From Candidatus Neomicrothrix parvicella RN1 (GTDB taxonomy: Bacteria; Actinomycetota; Acidimicrobiia; Acidimicrobiales; VFJN01), in contig CAMDIH010000009.1 of NCBI GenBank assembly GCA_945898515.1, positions 1 to 45,301 on the forward strand: a stretch of DNA of 45,301 bases, given 5' to 3'. Positions 14,798 to 24,519 of the stretch are shown here, in pieces. Every line of letters starts with the position of its first letter. The first letter of the stretch is position 1. A model generated the notes under the pieces. That model saw only the letters and a list, made by a program, of their open reading frames with translations. It was not told where the DNA came from and made no database searches. The position numbers and the translations under genes are program-made.

Positions 14798-15535
14798 TTA
14801 CCTGCGGGGTCCGGCCACCACCGCACGTTCTAGGCCCCGCACCTCGTCTTGGGTGAGAGCCCGCCACGCGCCGGGGGTGAGGGTGCGGTCGGTGAGTGTG
14901 CCAATCCGGGTTCGCACTAGCCGCTCCACGGGAAATCCAACGGCCTCGCACATCCGGCGAATCTGACGATTACGGCCCTCGTGGATCGTGATGCGCAGCA
15001 GGCGGGCGCCCAGTTGGGCCACCTTGGCTGGCTGGGTTATACCGTCGTCGAGTTCCACTCCCTCGCGCAGCCGACTGATCGCGCCCCGGTGCGGTTCACC
15101 CACCACCGACACCAGATACTCCTTGTCGACGCCGAAGGAGGGGTGGGTAAGGCGGTGGGTGAGGTCGCCGTCGTTGGTGAGAATGAGCAAGCCCTCGCTG
15201 TCGGCGTCAAGGCGGCCCACCGGGAACACGCGCGGCTCGCTCGGCACGATCTCGGTGACAGTGGGGCGACCGTGGGTATCGGACACCGTGGTGATGGTGC
15301 CGGCTGGCTTATTCAACAAATAATGGACCAAGCCCGCCTTCACACCGATTTGGGCCCCCCCGATTTCGATGACGTCGGTCTCGGGATCCACCCGACGACC
15401 CAACACCGCCACCTCTCCATTCACACGAACGCGGCGCCTCTCGATGAGGTCCTCACACACCCGCCGGCTTCCTAACCCGGCCTGGGCCAGCACCTTCTGG
15501 AGCCGAACGCCGTCGTCCTCAGGGGCCAAGGACAA
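14798..15535 (-). CDS. rluB: Ribosomal large subunit pseudouridine synthase (RluB/RsuA family)
   Basis: The 245-residue protein has an S4 RNA-binding domain (about 10-68, RLQKVLAQAGLGSRR) and an RsuA/RluB catalytic domain. The catalytic Asp is D110 in GRLDADSEGLLILTNDG. HEGRNRQIRRMCEAVGFPV is the second conserved motif. It isomerises uridine in rRNA. The start is TTG at 15535, directly abutting the scpB stop with no gap. This is the standard place for the gene in actinobacterial and Firmicutes scpAB operons. Confidence 0.93.
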   Translation of the reverse strand: MSLAPEDDGVRLQKVLAQAGLGSRRVCEDLIERRRVRVNGEVAVLGRRVDPETDVIEIGGAQIGVKAGLVHYLLNKPAGTITTVSDTHGRPTVTEIVPSEPRVFPVGRLDADSEGLLILTNDGDLTHRLTHPSFGVDKEYLVSVVGEPHRGAISRLREGVELDDGITQPAKVAQLGARLLRITIHEGRNRQIRRMCEAVGFPVERLVRTRIGTLTDRTLTPGAWRALTQDEVRGLERAVVAGPRR

Positions 15536-16252
15536 TCACCCGTCCGGGTCGTCGAGGCGGATCTCGTGGCGAGTGAGGTTGTCGACGGGCATGTCTTCGG
15601 GAATCCCGCCGGTATCGCGTCGAGGGTTGCTGGCTTCGATTTCGTCGAGCTGTTCGCTCAGGCTCGGGCCGGGAGGCGGCCGTAACCCCAATTCCAGGTG
15701 TTCCACCACCTCGGCCCCCGGCACGAACTCACTCAGGGGGGGCAGTTGCGGCAAACCCTCAATGCCGAGGCGTTCCAAGAACAACGCGGTGGTGCCAAAC
15801 AGCACGGCTTGACCCACCCCAGGGTCTTTGCCCACCTCGGCGATGAAGCCCCGTACGTGCAGGGTTCGCATGACCCCGTCTACATTCACGCCTCGGATGG
15901 CGGCGACCTGCGCCCGCGACACCGGCTGCTTATAAGCCACGATGGCCAGCGTTTCCAGCGCCGCGCCCGACAACCGAGCGGACTGTCCCTCCAGCACGAA
16001 GCGCTCCACGTACGGGGCCAGATCGGCGTGGCTCTGATAGCGCCATCCCCCGGCCACGGCCACTAGGACAAAACCGCGCTCGGTCGCCTCGTATTCTGCT
16101 GCGAGGGCCTCGCAGACTTCCACGACCTGGGCGGCGGGGATCTCGAGTAACTGGGCCAGTAAGTGGGGTTCGACGGGTACCTCCGCCACCATCAAGACGG
16201 CTTCGATGGCCCGGCGGGTTTCGGTGGAGGTAGTGGACACGACATCACCCAT
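15536..16252 (-). CDS. scpB: Segregation and condensation protein B
   Basis: ScpB (238 residues here) forms the SMC-ScpA-ScpB condensin complex with ScpA. The N-terminal winged-helix pair is readable: AIEAVLMVAEVPVEPHLLAQ and then LSGAALETLAIVAYKQPVSRAQVAAIRGVNVDG, the family signature. VGKDPGVGQAVLFGTTALFLERLG follows. The tail from about 185 is charged and Pro-rich, longer than in many homologues. The ATG at 16252 overlaps scpA by eight bases. smc is not in this window. Confidence 0.95.
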   Translation of the reverse strand: MGDVVSTTSTETRRAIEAVLMVAEVPVEPHLLAQLLEIPAAQVVEVCEALAAEYEATERGFVLVAVAGGWRYQSHADLAPYVERFVLEGQSARLSGAALETLAIVAYKQPVSRAQVAAIRGVNVDGVMRTLHVRGFIAEVGKDPGVGQAVLFGTTALFLERLGIEGLPQLPPLSEFVPGAEVVEHLELGLRPPPGPSLSEQLDEIEASNPRRDTGGIPEDMPVDNLTRHEIRLDDPDG

Positions 16253-17024
16253 CGTAGGCGTCGACTCCGGCGAGGTCTTCCAGTTCTGAATGATCGCGCC
16301 CGAGCCACACAATCTGGATGTCACCGAAACTGCGGGGTTGCTCGAGATCTACGAAGCCCTGTTTGAACAGTTCCAGCACCGCCAGGAAGCGCACCACTAC
16401 GTCGAGCCGCTCGACGAGGTCTCCGGTGAGCGCTCGGAAACTGATTCTGCCGGCCAGAGGTAACTCCTCCAGGAGTTCTGCCACCGCGTCGAGGACCGAC
16501 GCCCGGATCGGCGCGACGTGGTCGAGGTCGATGCGCACCACGGGCTTGGGGGTGACCGCCCGGAGGTAGGCGGCCCGGAGGGCGGTTGGAGTAACGCCGG
16601 CGAGGAGATCGGGGGTGAGGTCGAGGAAGCGTTCGTCGGGGCCGGCCACTCGTGGGTAGGAACGGCTCGCCTCGCTCGCCAGGCCCGCCAAGGCCACGGC
16701 AGCGTCCTTGAATGTCTTGCACTCCACCAAGCGAGTGAGGAGCATGTCTCGCTCGCTCCACAGCGCCAGTTCCTCGTCGAGGTCCAAGTCGTCTTCGCCC
16801 GGGAGGAGTCGGCGGGTTTTTAGTTCGATCAGGGTGGCAGCAATCAGGAGGAACTCTGTGGCCACGTCGAGGCTGAAGTCTTCCATCTTGTCCAACTCGG
16901 CGAGATAGGCATTGACGATGGTGGTGAGCGAAACGTCGTAGAGGTCCACCTGCTCCCGCAGGATCAAGTGAAGCAACAGGTCGAAAGGACCGTCGAACAC
17001 GGGAGTAGTCACCTCGTAGGCCAT
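16245..17024 (-). CDS. scpA: Segregation and condensation protein A
   Basis: ScpA is the kleisin subunit of bacterial condensin. The 259-residue product starts with the conserved FDGPFDLLLHLILREQVDLYDV (split across about residues 10-31), which contacts the SMC neck, and ends with the winged-helix part RISFRALTG...RFLAVLELFKQGFVDLEQ that binds the SMC head. The ATG at 17024 is chosen over longer starts because the homologous region begins at once and TAGCAT lies seven bases upstream, predicting a leaderless mRNA. It is the first gene of an eight-gene operon ending with plsC. Confidence 0.95.
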   Translation of the reverse strand: MAYEVTTPVFDGPFDLLLHLILREQVDLYDVSLTTIVNAYLAELDKMEDFSLDVATEFLLIAATLIELKTRRLLPGEDDLDLDEELALWSERDMLLTRLVECKTFKDAAVALAGLASEASRSYPRVAGPDERFLDLTPDLLAGVTPTALRAAYLRAVTPKPVVRIDLDHVAPIRASVLDAVAELLEELPLAGRISFRALTGDLVERLDVVVRFLAVLELFKQGFVDLEQPRSFGDIQIVWLGRDHSELEDLAGVDAYDG

Positions 17025-17031
17025 GGCAACA

Positions 17032-17037
17032 ATGCTA
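17032..17037 (-). promoter_or_regulatory. -10 hexamer TAGCAT for the scpA operon
   Basis: TAGCAT is preceded by TGAT and lies seven bases before the scpA ATG. It should drive scpA-scpB-rluB-aroH-tyrA-aroA-cmk-plsC. Confidence 0.5.
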
Positions 17038-17089
17038 ATCACATTCGTGTGGTTCCTGAAGGAGGCCGGGGGGTGAGGTCCCTGCGGCC

Positions 17090-17095
17090 TACCAT
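17090..17095 (+). promoter_or_regulatory. -10 hexamer TACCAT for trpS
   Basis: TACCAT lies eight bases before the trpS GTG, back to back with the scpA promoter. No T-box or Trp leader is visible in the 79-base gap. Confidence 0.4.
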
Positions 17096-17103
17096 GCACT
17101 TCC

Positions 17104-18081
17104 GTGACCCCCCGCGTGTTTTCCGGCATCCAACCCACCGGTGAGCTCACCCTCGGCACTTACCTCGGTGCGCTCCAGCGCTTCGTGCGGGACCAGACCA
17201 CCACCCGGTCGGTGTTCTGCGTGGTTGATCTGCACGCCATCACCGTGCCGCAGGACCCGGGCCAGCTCGCCCAGCGAACCCTCGACACCGCTGCCTTGTA
17301 CCTAGCCTGCGGAATCGACCCCGCCACCAGCACGCTGTTCGTCCAGAGCCACGTCCCCGAACACAGCCAGTTGGCCTGGCTCCTGGAATGCACCGTCAGT
17401 TTTGGTGAACTCAGCCGGATGACACAGTTCAAGGAGAAGTCCGACCGGCAGCAGTTCGTATCGGCGGGCCTATTCACCTATCCGGCCCTCATGGCCGCCG
17501 ATATCCTCCTCTACGACACGGATCGGGTGCCGGTGGGTGATGATCAGCGTCAGCATTTGGAACTCACCCGAGACGTCGCCGAGCGCTTCAACCATCGCCA
17601 TGGCGATACCTTCGTGGTGCCCACCGCCGACATTTCCGCGGTGGGGGCTCGGGTCATGGACCTCCAAGATCCCACCCGCAAGATGTCCAAATCCGTCGAC
17701 TCGCCGCAAGGCACCGTGTTGATGCTCGATGAGCCCGCGGTGATCGTGAGGAAGTTCAAACGGGCCGTCACGGACAATGACGGCGAGGTACGTTTCGACC
17801 CGGCGACGAAACCGGGAGTGTCGAACTTGCTGTCTATTCTGGCGGCCGCCACCGACACCACGCCCGAAGCGCTGGAGGGCCAATACCAGCAGTACGGCCC
17901 CCTCAAGGCCGATACGGCTGAGGCGGTGGTAGCCCGCCTGGCGCCGATTCAAGCCCGCTACCGAGAGTGGACGGCCGATCCGACGGCCCTGCGGGCACTT
18001 CTGGTGCAAGGGGCCGAGCAGGCTCACGCGGTGGCCTCGGCCACCCTGGCGCGGGCCCAACAGTCGCTGGGGCTCGGCTGA
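17104..18081 (+). CDS. trpS: Tryptophanyl-tRNA synthetase
   Basis: The 325-residue class I synthetase charges tRNA-Trp. The HIGH-type segment is PTGELTLGTYLGAL (11-24), where the family usually has GNYLGA. The KMSKS loop is present as RKMSKSVDSPQGT (192-204). DLHAIT and VPVGDDQRQHLELTRDVA are further TrpRS motifs that bind tryptophan and tRNA. The GTG start at 17104 fits the expected N-terminus. It is a single gene, divergent from scpA and ending seven bases before the convergent HD gene. Confidence 0.96.
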   Translation: MTPRVFSGIQPTGELTLGTYLGALQRFVRDQTTTRSVFCVVDLHAITVPQDPGQLAQRTLDTAALYLACGIDPATSTLFVQSHVPEHSQLAWLLECTVSFGELSRMTQFKEKSDRQQFVSAGLFTYPALMAADILLYDTDRVPVGDDQRQHLELTRDVAERFNHRHGDTFVVPTADISAVGARVMDLQDPTRKMSKSVDSPQGTVLMLDEPAVIVRKFKRAVTDNDGEVRFDPATKPGVSNLLSILAAATDTTPEALEGQYQQYGPLKADTAEAVVARLAPIQARYREWTADPTALRALLVQGAEQAHAVASATLARAQQSLGLG

Positions 18082-18088
18082 GATTGGG

Positions 18089-18607
18089 TCAGTCGTCGTC
18101 GGCGGCTTTGAGGGCGGCGGTGATGTGGGGGGCCAACGTCCAAGACGACTCGTCTTGGTGGTGCTCTCTGGCCCAGGTCACCGTGAGGGGATCACTTCCG
18201 GCCATCTCGAGAAGGTCGCCACCGAGCCGGTCGTGATGCATGTAGAGCCCCACCTTGCGGGCGATGCCCCGTTGTTGACGCCAAATCGTGGCGGCTTCCG
18301 GACCGGCGAGTTTCGCCGAGAGGGTGGCGACGACGCGTCCGTAGGTGCGCAGCGCGGATTCGGTCTTGCCCAAGTCGTGGAGCAGGGCGGCGGCGAGCAC
18401 CGGTCGCGTGGCTTCAACCCCGAGTGCTCGTTCAACTCGTCGGGCCACGGCGGCGGCGTGGCGTCGGTCCGGGCCCGACATCCGGGCCCATAGGGGTACT
18501 TCCGACGGTAGAAGTTGCTGCAGGATCCATTCGGTGTCCGTGGCGGAGGGGCCGCCGGGACGCAACGAGAACACGAAGCGCTTCACGAGGTGCCCAGTAG
18601 AGGCCAT
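18089..18607 (-). CDS. HD-domain protein of unknown function
   Basis: The 172-residue product carries HD-fold metal ligands: H50 (DRRHAAAVARRVE), H77-D78 (ALLHDLGKTES), H124-H125 (LYMHHDRLGG) and H149-H150 (WAREHHQDESSW), with an acidic C-terminus. This looks like a small actinobacterial HD phosphohydrolase. The substrate is unknown. I start it at ATG 18607, ten bases after the dksA/traR stop; longer frames overlap that gene. It is the last gene of the pyrG operon and ends seven bases from trpS. Confidence 0.75.
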   Translation of the reverse strand: MASTGHLVKRFVFSLRPGGPSATDTEWILQQLLPSEVPLWARMSGPDRRHAAAVARRVERALGVEATRPVLAAALLHDLGKTESALRTYGRVVATLSAKLAGPEAATIWRQQRGIARKVGLYMHHDRLGGDLLEMAGSDPLTVTWAREHHQDESSWTLAPHITAALKAADDD

Positions 18608-18617
18608 CAGCGGGCGA

Positions 18618-18947
18618 CTACGCGTGGTCGATACAGAAACGGGTGGCGGGCATGGCCTCGAGGCGGTCGGCCCCCACCGGCGTTCCGCAGGTTTCGCAGG
18701 ATCCGTAGACCCCCTCGTCGAGCTTGGCGAGAGCCCGTTCCACCTCATCGAGTTCGTTCCGCAGTTCGGCGGCGAGGAGTTTGTTCTCCCCCTGCTCGGC
18801 CGCCACCTGTCCGGAGTCGGCGAAGTTGTCGTCGAAATCGGGGCTGGCCCCCGTTCCCTGTGAGAGGCTCGCCACCTGGCTTTCCAGGCGGGCGCGTTCC
18901 ACAGACAATTCTCGACGGGCGGAGTTCTCGAGCGCAGGTTCAGACAC
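18618..18947 (-). CDS. TraR/DksA-type zinc-finger protein
   Basis: The 109-residue protein has an N-terminal coiled coil (about 10-75, with FDDNFADSGQ where DksA has its acidic tip) and a C-terminal zinc finger, YGSCETCGTPVGADRLEAMP then RFCIDHA. The ligands are spaced C-x2-C-x17-C-x2-H, so the last Cys of a C4 finger is His. DksA-like proteins bind the RNA polymerase secondary channel. The start is GTG 18947 with AGGAAG just upstream. TAACCT, overlapping the xerD stop, lies six bases before the GTG and could give a separate leaderless transcript. Confidence 0.85.
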   Translation of the reverse strand: MSEPALENSARRELSVERARLESQVASLSQGTGASPDFDDNFADSGQVAAEQGENKLLAAELRNELDEVERALAKLDEGVYGSCETCGTPVGADRLEAMPATRFCIDHA

Positions 18948-18956
18948 CTTCCTAGG

Positions 18957-19910
18957 TTACCGCTCCGCCAACGCCCTGGGGTGCGAGGACCGGTACACCT
19001 CCCATAGCCGTTCCTTCGCTACCAGCGTGTAGAGCTGTGTCGTACTGATGGAGGCATGGCCGAGGAGCTCCTGAACGGCCCGAATGTCCGCCCCATGGTC
19101 GAGCATGTGGGTGGCGCAGGAATGGCGCAACACGTGCGGACTGAGGCGGCCCTGCAAGCCCACTCGCAGACCATGGCGCCGCAGTACGTCCCACGCCCCC
19201 TGCCGGGTGAGGCGTCCCCCCCGGGCGTTGAGGAACACCGCTTCCGCGTCGCCCCGCCGTGCCCACTGAGCCGGGACCAGTTGGCCGCGTCCTCCGGGGC
19301 CCAGCCAAGTCACCAGCGCGCGTCCGGCGTGGTTGCCCAGCGGGACGATGCGTTCTTTGGCGCCTTTCCCAAAGGCGCGGATCAGCGCGTCATCGAGATC
19401 GAGATCACCCATCGACAGCCCCACCAGTTCCGATACCCGCAACCCGGTGCCGTAGAGCACCTCGAGGATGGCGCGATCGCGTTGAGCGATGGCGCCATCC
19501 CCCTGTGGGGAAGCCAGGAGAAGCATGATTTCCGCTTCGCTCAAGGCCTTCGGTACCCCGCGGGGCACTCGGGGTAGTTCGAGGTCGGCTCCCGGATCCA
19601 CGCTGGCGGCGCCTTCCCAGGCGAGAAACCGGTGCAGCGCCCGCACCGGCACTAAGGATCGGGTTACTGACGCGGGAGCCAGGCCGAGGTCTTGCAGTGC
19701 ATGGACGTAGGCCACGAGGTCTTGCTCAGTCACCTCCGCCAGGGTGCGGTCCTCGGCGTTGAGCCACTGCGTGTAGCGGCGCAGATCGCGACGGTAGGCG
19801 ATGATGGTGTTGGCCGAACGTCCCCGCTCGGCGGTAAGCCAGGTGAGGAGATCCTCGGCCTCCAAGGGGAGGCTCTGCCGCTGCGGCAGGTCGACTTCAT
19901 CGACGGTCAC
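18957..19910 (-). CDS. xerD: Tyrosine recombinase XerD
   Basis: The 317-residue protein matches the Xer recombinases that resolve chromosome dimers at dif. An N-terminal SAM-like core-binding domain (about 10-100, ERGRSANTIIAYRRDLRRY) precedes the catalytic domain. Catalytic residues are visible: Arg in YGTGLRVSELVGL, Lys in GKGAKERIVPL, HxxRH in SPHVLRHSCATHML, His in LLGHASISTTQLY and the nucleophile Tyr in LYTLV. The start is GTG 19910, overlapping the NUDIX stop as GTGA. Its place after pyrG and NUDIX is conserved in mycobacteria and shows it is the chromosomal Xer and not the integrase of the element at the left end. Confidence 0.93.
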   Translation of the reverse strand: MTVDEVDLPQRQSLPLEAEDLLTWLTAERGRSANTIIAYRRDLRRYTQWLNAEDRTLAEVTEQDLVAYVHALQDLGLAPASVTRSLVPVRALHRFLAWEGAASVDPGADLELPRVPRGVPKALSEAEIMLLLASPQGDGAIAQRDRAILEVLYGTGLRVSELVGLSMGDLDLDDALIRAFGKGAKERIVPLGNHAGRALVTWLGPGGRGQLVPAQWARRGDAEAVFLNARGGRLTRQGAWDVLRRHGLRVGLQGRLSPHVLRHSCATHMLDHGADIRAVQELLGHASISTTQLYTLVAKERLWEVYRSSHPRALAER

Positions 19911-20449
19911 GGGCGGCCGGCAGCGGTCAGCAGAAGCCCGATCACCGTCTTGCCGTCGGTGATGCGCCCATCGTGGATCATCGCCACCGCATCGGCCAAG
20001 GGCACCCGCAGCACCGTCATCGCTTCCTCTTCCGGTCCCTGCCGGTGGTGGGGTACCTCCCGCAGTTCGGTGCCTAAGAAGACCGATACGGCTTCGTCGC
20101 AAAAGCCCGGGGAGTTATGAAAAGTGGCGAGGTGTTCAAGGTGGCCGGCGTGGAGCCCGACCTCCTCGGTGAGTTCGCGATTGGCGGTGATCATCTCGGC
20201 TTCCCCAGCCACATCGCGCACACCGGCGGGCAGTTCCATCAGGTGGGCATCGAGCGCCGTGCGGAACTGGCGGACGAGGGTGACGGTGCCGTCTTCGTGG
20301 AGGGGGACCACCGCGACGGCTCCGGGGTGGTGCACGATGTCGCGCTCCACCATCGACCCGTTGGGGGTCTCGTAGCGGGCCACCGCCACTCGAATCCGAA
20401 AGCCGTTGTGGATGAGCGTTTCGCCCCGCTTGGTGAAGGTGCCGGTCAT
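19907..20449 (-). CDS. NUDIX hydrolase, ADP-ribose pyrophosphatase type
   Basis: The 180-residue product contains a NUDIX box, PAGVRDVAGE...NRELTEEVGL, with one extra residue between the first Gly and Glu, as I recall also for mycobacterial Rv1700. EHLATFHNSPGFCDEAVSVFLG is the downstream segment typical of ADP-ribose pyrophosphatases. The reaction would be ADP-ribose to AMP and ribose-5-phosphate. The order pyrG-NUDIX-xerD matches M. tuberculosis. It starts at ATG 20449, 13 bases after pyrG, and overlaps xerD by four. Confidence 0.88.
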   Translation of the reverse strand: MTGTFTKRGETLIHNGFRIRVAVARYETPNGSMVERDIVHHPGAVAVVPLHEDGTVTLVRQFRTALDAHLMELPAGVRDVAGEAEMITANRELTEEVGLHAGHLEHLATFHNSPGFCDEAVSVFLGTELREVPHHRQGPEEEAMTVLRVPLADAVAMIHDGRITDGKTVIGLLLTAAGRP

Positions 20450-20462
20450 CAGGACCCGGCGA

Positions 20463-22151
<1,689 letters not shown>

Positions 22152-22155
22152 CTAC

Positions 22156-22161
22156 ACCTTA
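22156..22161 (-). promoter_or_regulatory. -10 hexamer TAAGGT of the pyrG operon
   Basis: TAAGGT, preceded by GA, lies eight bases before the GTG of the short upstream ORF. The predicted 5' region before pyrG is about 40 bases. Confidence 0.45.
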
Positions 22162-22237
22162 TCTTTCGCCACCCCGCCCTTCGCGCATCGACGCGATCCC
22201 GGCCCGCCCCCGGCGCTCGGTAACCTGAAGCGGTTCC

Positions 22238-23662
22238 ATGACGACAGCCTCCACCACCACCTCATCGCGCTCCACCACCCGGACCGATTTGGCCGTGCTG
22301 GTCATCCTGGCCGTCGCCGTGCGCATTCCGGCCTTCACCGCCCGGACCCACCTCACCTTCGATGATGGTGTGTACGGAGCGTCGGCGAGGGCGATGAGGG
22401 CGGGTTCGCAGCCCTTCCGCGACGTGTTTTCCAGCCAGGGCCCCCTGCACCTGCCTCTGATCTTCGCGGCGGACCTCCTCGGTGGGCGAAGCGCCAACGC
22501 TCCCCGCCTGGCCGCAGTGCTCGCCGGGGTGGGTCTGGTCATCGTGACCTATCTGGCCGGACAACTGGTGACCGACCGCGTGGGCGCGATCCTGGCGGCT
22601 GCGCTGGTGGGTTTCAGCGGCAGCGTGTTATGGGTTACCGGTCCCCTCTCCTCCGATGGTGTGGCGCTGTTCTTCGCCAGCCTCACGATGCTGCTGGTCC
22701 TGCGGTGGCGCCACCACATCACCCTGCGACGCGCCCTCTGGCTGGGTCTCGCCGTGAGTGCGACCCTTTCGGTGAAGGCGCTGCTGGCCCCCGTGGTGGT
22801 GCCCGTGGCGCTGGTGCTCCTCGCCCATCGACGGGTGGCTCCCATCCTGGCCGCCGCCGGGGTGGCGGTGGGCTCGCACCTTCTGCTCTGGCTTCCGTGG
22901 GGGCCGGAGCGGGTGTGGGAACAGTCCTATGGGTATCACCTCGAAGCCACCGCCGCGCGCACGCCGTTGGCCAATCTCGGCAAGGTTCTGAGCACCCTGC
23001 TGGACCGGGATCTTCCCCTGGCGCTGGTGGTTGTGGCCGCAGTGGGAGGACTCGTGCTGGCCCGGAGCCGGTCGAGCCAACCCGGGGAGGCCAGGCTCAC
23101 CTCGCCCGACACGCTGCTGTTGGCCTGGCTCGGCGCCACGCTGGCGGTGCTCATCGCCGAACAACCCCTCTGGCGACCTCACGTGTCGGCCCTGATCCCG
23201 GCCCTGGCCTTGCTCGCCGCCCGTCATCGACCCCCGGTGCCTGTGCTCGTGGCGATCCTGGTGGTGGCCGTGCCCATACATGTCGTGCACCTCTGGGACC
23301 TCCTGCACCCGGAGCCGTATCGAGGCGACACGGCCGAGGTGGTGGCCCTGTTGGCCGACCTGCCCGACGGGGCCCTGGCCATCAGCGACGATCCCGGGCT
23401 GGTTTGGCGGGCCGGACGGGCCACCCCGCCCGATCTGGTCGATACCTCAATCCTTCGCATCGAGGTGGGCCAGATCACCACCGCGTCGATCCTGGCGGCG
23501 GCTTCCGACCCCCAGGTGTGTGCTGTGGCGGTGCGGAGCACCCAACGGTGGGGCTCTTTCCCCGGCCTACCAGCCGGGCTTGCGGCGCTGGGTTATTCCG
23601 TTGCCCAAAGCGATGATCGGGGCCGGGTGCTTTACATCGACGAGGACTGTGAACCGGGCTGA
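22238..23662 (+). CDS. Polytopic glycosyltransferase, GT39/GT83-like
   Basis: The 474-residue product has about ten membrane helices. Its first external loop has the acidic motif LTFDDGVYGASARAMRAGSQ and then PFRDVFSSQGPLHLP, the pattern of polyprenyl-phosphate-sugar dependent GT-C enzymes (ArnT, PMT, GT83). An Arg/Thr-rich cytoplasmic start and a soluble C-terminal part (about 370-474) complete it. Such enzymes move a sugar from a lipid carrier to an acceptor outside the membrane; the sugar and acceptor are unknown. TAACCT at 22221-22226 lies 11 bases before the ATG. The gene is convergent with, and overlaps by 31 bases, the MraY/WecA-like gene, so both probably serve the same envelope process. 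Confidence 0.78.
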   Translation: MTTASTTTSSRSTTRTDLAVLVILAVAVRIPAFTARTHLTFDDGVYGASARAMRAGSQPFRDVFSSQGPLHLPLIFAADLLGGRSANAPRLAAVLAGVGLVIVTYLAGQLVTDRVGAILAAALVGFSGSVLWVTGPLSSDGVALFFASLTMLLVLRWRHHITLRRALWLGLAVSATLSVKALLAPVVVPVALVLLAHRRVAPILAAAGVAVGSHLLLWLPWGPERVWEQSYGYHLEATAARTPLANLGKVLSTLLDRDLPLALVVVAAVGGLVLARSRSSQPGEARLTSPDTLLLAWLGATLAVLIAEQPLWRPHVSALIPALALLAARHRPPVPVLVAILVVAVPIHVVHLWDLLHPEPYRGDTAEVVALLADLPDGALAISDDPGLVWRAGRATPPDLVDTSILRIEVGQITTASILAAASDPQVCAVAVRSTQRWGSFPGLPAGLAALGYSVAQSDDRGRVLYIDEDCEPG

Positions 23663-24519
23663 TCGGCGTGCAGGCCCCCGAGTCGGTCGAGATAGCGCAG
23701 CGGGGGCGCCGAAGCGATGACGCGTGAGAACGACACCCGCTCCGCCGCCAGGTTGAGCACAATGAGCGCCACCAGAACCGCCGTGCGCACCGGTCGGCTG
23801 GTCTCGAGGACCACGCCTAAGCCGAGCACGGCCCCGAGCAGGTTGGCCCCGGTGTCACCCAGCATCAGCCGCTCCTGGAGGTCGGCTCGCAAGAGGCCAA
23901 GGGCGGCCCCGAGTACCGGGGCGAGAGCGAGGCCCACCGGAGATGTCCCGGCGGCCCACGCCAGGGGCATATAGGCCACCAGCGCCACCTTGATGGTGCG
24001 CCCCGGGGCCCGGTCGAGAAGATTGCCGGCGTTGGCGGCCAAGGCCACCAACGCCGCATCGGCCAGCAAGCGTCTACCACTCACCTCGCCGGGTGCCGCG
24101 GTAAGCACAATGGCCACCACGGCCCCGCCGAAGAGCTTCATCGATCCGGTGGTGATTCGACCTTGGCGCAGCGCCCGGAGGTGGCCGGCGAACCCCTGAT
24201 CCTCCGATGTGCCGACAAGGTCGTCCACGATCCCGAGGAAGGCGAAGGCAAAGCAGGCGAACAAGACCATCGCCCGCAAGAGGCTGTCGCTGAGTTCCTC
24301 GCCCAGACCGAACTCCGCCAGTGCGGTCCGGGCGGCTTCCACCACAAGTACCGCCAGCACGATGATCAGCCCGCCGGCGGTGGCGATGGGGTGACCGCGG
24401 TAGTTCTTTCGGAGCAATGCCGGAGCCGACAGGATGGGGGCCACGGCTCGCTCCAATAGCACCGCCGCTACGACCCCACCGAGGAACAGCAACGCCAGTG
24501 CCCACTGTCCGTTGCTCAT
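23632..24519 (-). CDS. MraY/WecA-like phosphoglycosyl transferase
   Basis: The 295-residue protein has about nine membrane helices and the acidic motifs of polyprenyl-phosphate N-acetylhexosamine-1-phosphate transferases. AFLGIVDDLVG (about 97-107) holds the Asp pair, NAGNLLDRAPGRTIKV matches the NxxNxxD motif, and LMLGDTGANLLGAVLG matches the GDTGS loop. It lacks an obvious C-terminal His loop of WecA or MraY and is shorter than MraY, so it is probably not the peptidoglycan enzyme. Its ATG overlaps the upstream 752-codon gene as ATGA. It is the last gene of the phasin-to-transferase operon. It may load the lipid carrier used by the glycosyltransferase that faces it. Confidence 0.78.
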   Translation of the reverse strand: MSNGQWALALLFLGGVVAAVLLERAVAPILSAPALLRKNYRGHPIATAGGLIIVLAVLVVEAARTALAEFGLGEELSDSLLRAMVLFACFAFAFLGIVDDLVGTSEDQGFAGHLRALRQGRITTGSMKLFGGAVVAIVLTAAPGEVSGRRLLADAALVALAANAGNLLDRAPGRTIKVALVAYMPLAWAAGTSPVGLALAPVLGAALGLLRADLQERLMLGDTGANLLGAVLGLGVVLETSRPVRTAVLVALIVLNLAAERVSFSRVIASAPPLRYLDRLGGLHADQPGSQSSSM

